Assembly (NCBI GenBank): GCA_025351525.1
Contig: JANXVV010000563.1
Location: 1-11,088, forward strand
Reading direction: 5' to 3'
DNA from: Humisphaera sp.
GTDB taxonomy: Bacteria > Planctomycetota > Phycisphaerae > Tepidisphaerales > Tepidisphaeraceae
Length of the DNA: 11,088 nucleotides
The translations under genes and the position numbers were made by a program. Below are positions 6,187 to 11,088 of the stretch, piece after piece (position 1 is the first letter of the stretch; every line of letters starts with the position of its first letter). The notes under the pieces are model-generated. The model made no database searches and was not told the origin of the DNA. It worked only from the letters and a program-made list of their open reading frames with translations.

Positions 6187-7228
6187 CTCCTCCCCGTAGT
6201 TAACTCCGCCTCCATCGTCTGCGGCGTCTCCGCGATCACCTTCGTCAGCACCATATCCGTTGTGATTCCCTCGGCCTCGCCCTCGAAATTCAAAATGATC
6301 CGATGCCGCATCGCGGCGACCGCGACTTCCTTGATGTCCTGGAAGCTGACGTGGAAACGGCCATCGAGCAGCGCCCGCACCTTCGCGCCCAGCGTGATCG
6401 CCTGGGCGGCGCGGGGGCTCGCTCCCACGCGCAAGAACTGGTTGACCATGGGGATGGCAAACTGGCCTTGCGGGTGAGTGGCCAGCACGCAGCGGATGGC
6501 GTAGTCCTGCACGTGCTCGGCGATGATGACGCGCTGTACCAGCTTCTGGTGCGCGATGATTTTGGCGGCATCCAGCACAGGCCGCACATCGGGCTTATGG
6601 CCGGTCGTCGTGCGGTTCAGAATCTCGTGCAGCTCCTGACGATTGCTGTAATTCACTTGCAACTTGTAGAAAAAGCGGTCGAGCTGGGCCTCGGGGAGCG
6701 GGTAGGTGCCCTCCTGTTCGAGCGGGTTTTGGGTGGCCATCACGAAGAAGGGCTGCTCGAGCTTGCGGACTTCACCGAAGCTGGTGACCTGCTTTTCCTG
6801 CATGGCTTCCATCAGCGCCGACTGGGTCTTCGGCGTTGCGCGTTTAATTTATCCGCCAGCACGATCTGCGCGAAAATCGGGCCGGGGAGAAACATCAGGG
6901 CGGATCGGCCCCCGTCCGCCGATTCGGTGATGCCCTTGGTGCCGATCACGTCCGCCGGCATCAGGTCGGGGGTGAACTGGATGCGGCCAAACTTTAGGTT
7001 GAGCGCATCGGCCAGCGCCCGGATCAGCGCGGTCTTGCCGAGACCGGGCACGCCTTCGAGCAGGGCATGACCGCCGACGAAGAGGCAGGTGAGCACGCCG
7101 TCGATGATCTCCTCATGACCGACGATCGCCTTGGCGATCTCCGCTTGAACCGCCGCGTAATCGGCGCGGAAGGCATCGCACATTTGTTGAACCTGAGGAT
7201 CGATTCCGGGGACGTTGGGTTGGGCCAT
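6183..7228 (-). pseudogene. moxR: MoxR-family AAA+ ATPase, frame broken in Walker B
   Basis: Joined, the two frames give a MoxR ATPase of about 345 residues, the normal length. The first frame (7228 to 6812) has the N-terminal helical region, Walker A GVPGLGKT (59-66), FTPDLMPADVIGT and GPIFAQIVLAD. It then runs into KLNAQRRRPSRR and stops. The second frame supplies RATPKTQSALMEAMQEKQVT, the sensor-1 region FFVMATQNPLEQEGTYPLPE, AQLDRFF and the C-terminal lid with GASPRAAQA. Canonical MoxR reads ADEINRA at the joint. Here restoring one G gives ADEIKRA, while a -1 shift gives ADKLNRA. The ATG at 7228 has AGGAAT six bases upstream. MoxR proteins act as chaperone-like ATPases with DUF58 and VWA partners. 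The second frame could restart at ATG 6812, which overlaps the first stop (TGATG). Confidence 0.9.
6816..6848 (-). other. Frame-break site in moxR with slippery-like heptamer and stem-loop
   Basis: On the minus strand the 0-frame reads GAT AAA TTA AAC GCG. The heptamer A TTA AAC (6848-6842) is followed by a six-base spacer and a perfect six-pair stem CGCCGA/TCGGCG (6835-6830 with 6821-6816) around an eight-base loop. The 0-frame stop follows directly (TGA 6814-6812). A -1 slip here would join the two MoxR frames. A one-base deletion plus a substitution relative to an ADEINRA coding sequence explains the same data. Confidence 0.5.
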
Positions 7229-7249
7229 ATTTTTATTCCTGTTGAAAGT

Positions 7250-7489
7250 TCAGGCGGTGCGTCGCACGTCTTGCGTCCGGCGAACCGCGACCGGGAAGAT
7301 TCCATCGGACAATTGCTTTTGCTCGCAAATGACCATTGTTCCGGGTGGAAACTGCCATGTTTCAAACATTGGATCGTAATCGTCTGGCCGGAGGATGACA
7401 TATGTGTCGGCCTCGAGTCGCAGTGCCGGCACCGGACGCCATGCTTCAATGCCTTCATCCACCAGGGCGATGTAGATTTGGTCATTCAT
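7250..7489 (-). CDS. Putative antitoxin/immunity partner of the E5-like RNase
   Basis: The 79-residue product begins MNDQIYIALVDEGIEAWRPV. It has a compact beta-rich sequence with WRPVPALRLEADTYVILRPD and the conserved-looking EGxxxWRPV and WQFPPGTMVICE segments, ending in basic residues. It is acidic in its first two thirds, as expected for a protein that binds an RNase. The ATG at 7489 overlaps the end of the E5-like gene by eight bases, with GAGAAGGA (7497-7504) seven bases upstream; the longer frame to 7591 lies inside the toxin gene and is rejected. I recall related small proteins of unknown function with the WRPV...FPPG pattern. The antitoxin role is inferred from the overlap and size (colicin E5 immunity is also about 80 residues), not from a recognised immunity fold. 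moxR starts 21 bases downstream. Confidence 0.72.
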   Translation of the reverse strand: MNDQIYIALVDEGIEAWRPVPALRLEADTYVILRPDDYDPMFETWQFPPGTMVICEQKQLSDGIFPVAVRRTQDVRRTA

Positions 7490-7721
7490 ATCTGAATCCT
7501 TCTCCACCGACGTGGAAAATTTCGCGGGATGCCGCATCGACCACGACGGATTTCCCGGTGCGTTGATGAATATATCGAAGCGCCGGTCCATTTTTTCCGG
7601 TTGCCGGAAGTGGAATGGTCAAGAAGGCTTCCAGCAGTTTCTTATCCGTCCAATCTCTCCGCCGCATCTGCGCACGAATTTTAGCCTCGTTGCTGAACTT
7701 TAGCAGATTGTCGTCGCTCAT
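7482..7721 (-). CDS. Colicin-E5-like ribonuclease domain protein
   Basis: This 79-residue stand-alone protein resembles the C-terminal ribonuclease domain of colicin E5. The shared pattern runs KIRAQMRRRDWTDKKLLEAF (14-33), GPALRYIH, and then KSVVVDAASREIFHVGG near the end. Colicin E5 shows K-I-R-x-Q-M-x-x-R-x-W-T, then P-A-x-x-Y, then K-x-V-V-V-N-D-x-T-G-E. Colicin E5 cuts the anticodons of tRNAs with queuosine at position 34; whether this homologue does is unknown. There is no translocation or receptor domain and no signal peptide, so it would act inside the producing cell, as in a toxin-antitoxin module. The ATG at 7721 overlaps the stop of the large VWA gene by four bases (ATGA), and the gene itself is overlapped by its probable partner. 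Confidence 0.75.
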   Translation of the reverse strand: MSDDNLLKFSNEAKIRAQMRRRDWTDKKLLEAFLTIPLPATGKNGPALRYIHQRTGKSVVVDAASREIFHVGGEGFRYE

Positions 7722-10700
7722 TCCCCTTGCTCTTTCTGCTTGATCTGCTGCTGCGCCCGCCGCTTGGCTTCCAGCAAGCTCCCCGTCGTTCCGCCCTGGG
7801 CCGCAGCTTTGGCTTCAGCCTTTTTCGCCGACGGCAGCGGTTTGTCGGTGGCACCTCCGACAATGCTGCTGATGTCCCCTTCCACCGCATTTTTCGCCAC
7901 GAACTTGGCTTTCGGATCGGGCAGCGCGGGGGGTTTGGCCACGCCTTTTTCGGCGGGGCGAAACTTCTGCTCGGCCACGCCTTCGCGCACTCGTTTCAAG
8001 GCATCCATCGTCGGCGCGCTTTCAACCTGTCGAGTCGTGACGGTGAAATCGCGGACCTTTTGCGCCATCGCCGCCGCCAGGCGTTTGGTGGCCAGCCAGT
8101 CCCACGCGATTCGCCGCACCGCCACATCCAGAATCAGCAGAGCCAGGAGGATGGGAATGAGAATATCCCACACCGGCAGCGGGGATGCACTGACGATCAA
8201 ACCTTCGCGCGAAAACAGATTCGCGCTTTCCGCCTCGAACGGCTCCAGCATTCTGCCGCCGGTGGAGTCGGCGATGCGCTGCAGCAGGGAATCATTGCTC
8301 AGCAGATCGCGCTGCTCGGGAGCGCCGTTGATCGTGAGCCCGCCCATCAGTTCACCGCCGCCGTTTTTGCCTTCAAAATGCAGGGGGATGACGTAGTTGC
8401 CTTCCTGCGGGGCGTCAAAATCACCTTCATACGTGCCGGGACCGGTCTGCACGAGTTTGACGGCGGTGGGCTGGCCGTCCGGGCCGAGTATGCTGCCGCC
8501 GATGTTCATGAAATTGAGAAAGCCGCTGTCCTTGCTGTTGGCTTTGACGACGATCTTTCCCTTCGTGCCCACCTGCATCGTCTGCACATCGAAATCCGTG
8601 CTCATCGGCGGTCGCGCCACCGACCGCACCGCTTGGGCCCAAAATTTCGGGAACATCCCGCTGCCCGCCCACTGTGGCGCCCACCGGGCGCTCGCATCCC
8701 CCGTAAACACCACCGCCCGACCCAGGCCGGTTTGCCAATGGGCCAGCACCGGATCGAAATTCATCTTGCCGTTCGCGCCGGGATTGGAAGCGACCAGTGC
8801 CAGCTTGATGTCGTTCTGCGCGTTGTCCTTGCGACTGGTGAGCACCATCCCGCGCAGGCCGGGGAACCCGCCGATGCCCTTGAGCAGATCGCTGGTGTTG
8901 TCGGAGATCTGCACGGGGAACGGGGGATCGCCGTCACCCGATTCATGAATCAGCGAGCGCTGCACCACCGTCGCTTCCTTGATGAAAATCTGCGGAAGCT
9001 GATTGGGATTATTTTCGATCGGCCCATAGGCACGGCCTTTGGTTTTCTCCGCCATCTCAATCATCTGCGGCGACTTGGTGCCGGGTTGATGCGTGAACAC
9101 GGTAACCGTTGAAATGCTGATTTTTTCCTTCACGCACAGATCGAGCAACGCCTGATTACACCCCTGCGGATCGCCATCCGAAACGATGATGATGTGCCGT
9201 TGCTTGGCGTTGGAATTGAGCAGGCAGGGCTGACCCGGACCGGCCCCGCGCACGGCCAGCGTGACGGCGTCATCGAAGCTGGGCATGTCGCCGAGCATCA
9301 TGTTCTTGATCGCTTTCGTGGCGGCGGAACCATCCCCTTTTTCCTTGAGCGTAAAATCCCACCCCGCCCCACCGACGCCGCCCGCAGCACCGTTGTTCCA
9401 GCCATAACTGATGACGCCGATCTCGTCCTTCGGTGCCAGCGTTTTCATCGCAGCCAGGGCACACTGCTCGCCCCAATAATTCCCCTGCGGCATTTCGCAG
9501 GAGTGCATGATGAGCACCAGCGAACCCTTGGGAATTTGCCGTTGCGCCGGGATTTCCATGTTGACGGGAAGCACCTCTTTGAGCTTGCTGCTGATCCATC
9601 CACCCGCGCCGAACGTATCGGGCCCGCCGATCATCAGAAGCCCGCCGCCCATGTCATGGACGTAGCGGGCGAGATATTCATCCTGCTTTTCATCCAACCC
9701 ACCGAAACCGCCGCCTTTGGGGACGTTCGCCAAAATTACCGCATCATAGTTTTGCAGCTCGACCAGATCATTCGGAAACTGCTCGACCCGTTTGGTGACC
9801 AGATTGATTCCCTCGGCGGCCAGCGCCTGCGCCAGCAAAGTGCCCGGCCCCAGTTGACCGGCGGCATCTCGCGCGTTGTCGATGTAAAGCACCTGACCTT
9901 TTCCCCGCACAAAGGTAAATGCCTCGCCGCTGTTGTTGCTGAGCAGCGTGTCGACCTTGCCGGTGCCGTCGCTCTTTCCTTCAAACGTGGCTTTGAACCG
10001 GTGCGCGCCGGCTTGTTCCAAACCCGGTATCTGCACGCGGAACGGCGTGATGCCGGGCTTGAGGGTGACCGTCTTGGAGATGGCCGCCGGGTTCGCCGGA
10101 TCGAGCGGGATGGGGACGTTGTCCATCAGGACCGTCAGCTTGCCGCTGACTTCTGCGGGGTTGGTGGATCGCAGGAAAATCTCGACGGTGAACGGCTCAT
10201 TCTCCCGCTTCCAGGTCGGGGCGATCATCTTTTCCATCAGGACTTCATTGCGAATTTTGTAGTTGAGAGGAAAGACATCGATCGGCACATGCTGCGCCGC
10301 CGCCGCGTTGAGGGCGGCTTCGATATCGCCCATGTTCTGGTTGCCGTCGCTGATCAGCACCAGTCGCCGCATGGCATCGTTGCGGAATGTCGCGAGGCCC
10401 AGTTGCAGCGCGCTGCCGATATCCGTGCCGTTGCCGCGTTTTTCGTGAATGGGTTTGGCGTTGGTGATCAGTTGCGTGCCGGGGATGGCGTCGATCCAGG
10501 CATCATCCGCGAAGCTGATGACCCCGATGCGGTCATCGGGCTGTTTGTCTTTTTGTTTGGTGGCGGCATCCAGATATTTCTCGCGGGCCGCATCGTAGGA
10601 ATTGCCTGGGTAGCGGGTGAATTGATCGATCGAATCGCTGATATCGCTGCAGACGATGACCTCGACATTTTTGTGCTGTCGCTGCCAGCGCGCGCCGCCG

Positions 10701-10903
10701 AGGATGAGGATGAAGCAGAGCGCGACGAGAAGCCGCAGGAGGATGGCGGTCCATTTTCTTACGGGGCCCAGTCCGCTGAGCGACCAGAGGCCGAGGGAGA
10801 TGAAGAAGACGGCAAGACCGAGGAAAAGCAGGGCGGCGGTGAGCGCGGTGAAGTACTCCAGTTTCAGTGGCCAGACAAACGAGATGAGCACGGGAGTGGG
10901 CAT
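7718..10903 (-). CDS. Large VWA / glutamine-amidotransferase-like membrane protein
   Basis: This 1061-residue protein has two N-terminal helices (about 17-40 and 51-70). A VWA domain follows (about 80-215) with intact MIDAS residues D87-x-S89-x-S91 (CSDISDS), T160 and D186 (LISDG). After a beta-rich linker comes a glutamine-amidotransferase-like segment (about 335-445: GQVLYIDNARD, YDAVILANVPKGG, YVHDMGGGLLMIGGPDTFGA). It shows no catalytic Cys nucleophile, so it is probably not an active amidotransferase. A second VWA-like domain (about 460-640) has a degenerate MIDAS (LVLIMHSCEMPQG), though IIIVSDGDPQG is kept. A beta-rich region, one C-terminal helix (about 909-930) and a 120-residue charged Ala/Lys tail complete it. 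Such proteins accompany MoxR/DUF58 in planctomycetes. It is the first gene of the operon. The ATG at 10903 lacks a strong ribosome site, so the start is less certain. Confidence 0.88.
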   Translation of the reverse strand: MPTPVLISFVWPLKLEYFTALTAALLFLGLAVFFISLGLWSLSGLGPVRKWTAILLRLLVALCFILILGGARWQRQHKNVEVIVCSDISDSIDQFTRYPGNSYDAAREKYLDAATKQKDKQPDDRIGVISFADDAWIDAIPGTQLITNAKPIHEKRGNGTDIGSALQLGLATFRNDAMRRLVLISDGNQNMGDIEAALNAAAAQHVPIDVFPLNYKIRNEVLMEKMIAPTWKRENEPFTVEIFLRSTNPAEVSGKLTVLMDNVPIPLDPANPAAISKTVTLKPGITPFRVQIPGLEQAGAHRFKATFEGKSDGTGKVDTLLSNNSGEAFTFVRGKGQVLYIDNARDAAGQLGPGTLLAQALAAEGINLVTKRVEQFPNDLVELQNYDAVILANVPKGGGFGGLDEKQDEYLARYVHDMGGGLLMIGGPDTFGAGGWISSKLKEVLPVNMEIPAQRQIPKGSLVLIMHSCEMPQGNYWGEQCALAAMKTLAPKDEIGVISYGWNNGAAGGVGGAGWDFTLKEKGDGSAATKAIKNMMLGDMPSFDDAVTLAVRGAGPGQPCLLNSNAKQRHIIIVSDGDPQGCNQALLDLCVKEKISISTVTVFTHQPGTKSPQMIEMAEKTKGRAYGPIENNPNQLPQIFIKEATVVQRSLIHESGDGDPPFPVQISDNTSDLLKGIGGFPGLRGMVLTSRKDNAQNDIKLALVASNPGANGKMNFDPVLAHWQTGLGRAVVFTGDASARWAPQWAGSGMFPKFWAQAVRSVARPPMSTDFDVQTMQVGTKGKIVVKANSKDSGFLNFMNIGGSILGPDGQPTAVKLVQTGPGTYEGDFDAPQEGNYVIPLHFEGKNGGGELMGGLTINGAPEQRDLLSNDSLLQRIADSTGGRMLEPFEAESANLFSREGLIVSASPLPVWDILIPILLALLILDVAVRRIAWDWLATKRLAAAMAQKVRDFTVTTRQVESAPTMDALKRVREGVAEQKFRPAEKGVAKPPALPDPKAKFVAKNAVEGDISSIVGGATDKPLPSAKKAEAKAAAQGGTTGSLLEAKRRAQQQIKQKEQGE

Positions 10904-11008
10904 GAAGATTGACGAACTAGATGCAAAACTCGAAATCAGAAATTAGAAATCAGAAAAAAGCTCGAAGTAGAAATTTCAAAGCTCAAAACAATTCGACGCT
11001 TTAAATAA
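10904..11008. other. AT-rich leader upstream of the operon
   Basis: About 105 bases separate the large VWA start from the right-hand inverted repeat. The stretch is purine-rich on the plus strand, with the direct repeat GAAATCAG-AAATTA-GAAATCAG (10932-10953) and several near-copies (CGAAGTAGAAATTTC). The operon promoter should be here, but no convincing -35/-10 pair is visible on the minus strand. It differs sharply in composition from the GC-rich genes. Confidence 0.5.
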
Positions 11009-11076
11009 GGTGGCATGGGCGTCTCGCCCATGCATTTCTTCGGCCAAAAAAGCACGGGCGAGACGCCCATGCCACC
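11009..11076. repeat. Long inverted repeat, right copy
   Basis: Arms 11009-11033 and 11052-11076 (25 bases) are reverse complements with one mismatch, around an 18-base loop. They are nearly the same sequence as the arms at 730-794. The left arm alone forms a perfect nine-pair hairpin GCATGGGCG-TCT-CGCCCATGC. On the plus strand it is followed by GGCTTTTC, and on the minus strand by CCTTATTTAAAG. It lies upstream of the operon and might terminate a neighbouring gene beyond the window. The loop sequences of the two copies differ, so the conserved unit is the arm pair. Confidence 0.85.
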
Positions 11077-11088
11077 GGCTTTTCAAAA

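Noticed and set aside
3847..7721. A known VMAP-type (VWA-MoxR-associated protein) conflict system
   Set aside because: The genes here are Bat/DUF58-type MoxR partners, and I see none of the effector or peptidase domains expected of that system. The toxins match ordinary HicA, PIN and E5-like families instead.
7727..9112. Long open frame (461 codons) on the plus strand opposite the large VWA gene
   Set aside because: It is a shadow of a GC-rich gene: the minus-strand frame has clear VWA and membrane domains, while this one is His/Arg/Gly-rich with no motifs. The same applies to 9194-10912 and 6303-7070 on the plus strand.
1..11088. tRNA, rRNA or a full insertion sequence
   Set aside because: No cloverleaf-like or rRNA-like segment and no transposase frame was seen on either strand.

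Overview
The window looks like a chromosomal segment of a planctomycete, plausibly a Phycisphaerae-type lineage. This rests on the combination of a MoxR ATPase, a DUF58 protein and two large membrane-anchored VWA proteins in one run of genes, on moderately high GC, and on several families of short GC-rich palindromic repeats between genes. The taxon is an inference from gene content and style, not a database match.

Layout. A plus-strand gene at the left edge (to 677) encodes a protein of unknown function with one C-terminal membrane helix. Everything else from 10903 down to 800 lies on the minus strand and reads as one long operon. In transcription order it holds: a 1061-residue VWA/glutamine-amidotransferase-like membrane protein; a small colicin-E5-like ribonuclease gene overlapped by a 79-residue partner; moxR (frameshifted); a small three-helix membrane protein; hicB-hicA; a TPR-like helical protein; a 65-residue unknown; vapB-vapC (vapC frameshifted); a DUF58 protein; and a BatA-type VWA protein. 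Most junctions are 1-8 base overlaps (ATGA, GTGA, TGATG) or gaps of about 20-30 bases. Only two internal gaps exceed 100 bases, and both contain palindromic repeats.

How the genes fit together. MoxR, DUF58 and the two VWA proteins form the known MoxR/Bat-type arrangement: a soluble AAA+ ATPase acting with MIDAS-bearing VWA proteins at the membrane, probably on envelope or metal-dependent assembly. Embedded in this operon are three two-gene toxin-antitoxin-like modules (colicin-E5-like plus partner, HicBA, VapBC), joined to their neighbours by stop/start overlaps. This is the most unusual property of the window.

Two reading-frame breaks stand out. moxR loses its frame inside the Walker B motif, next to a slippery-like heptamer followed by a stem-loop. 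vapC carries one extra base, and that frame would otherwise stop exactly at the DUF58 start codon. Either could be real decay, programmed recoding (moxR only) or an assembly error.

The same long inverted repeat lies at both ends of the operon (730-794 and 11009-11076). A different palindrome pair lies between DUF58 and batA, and a third palindromic direct repeat lies before hicB.
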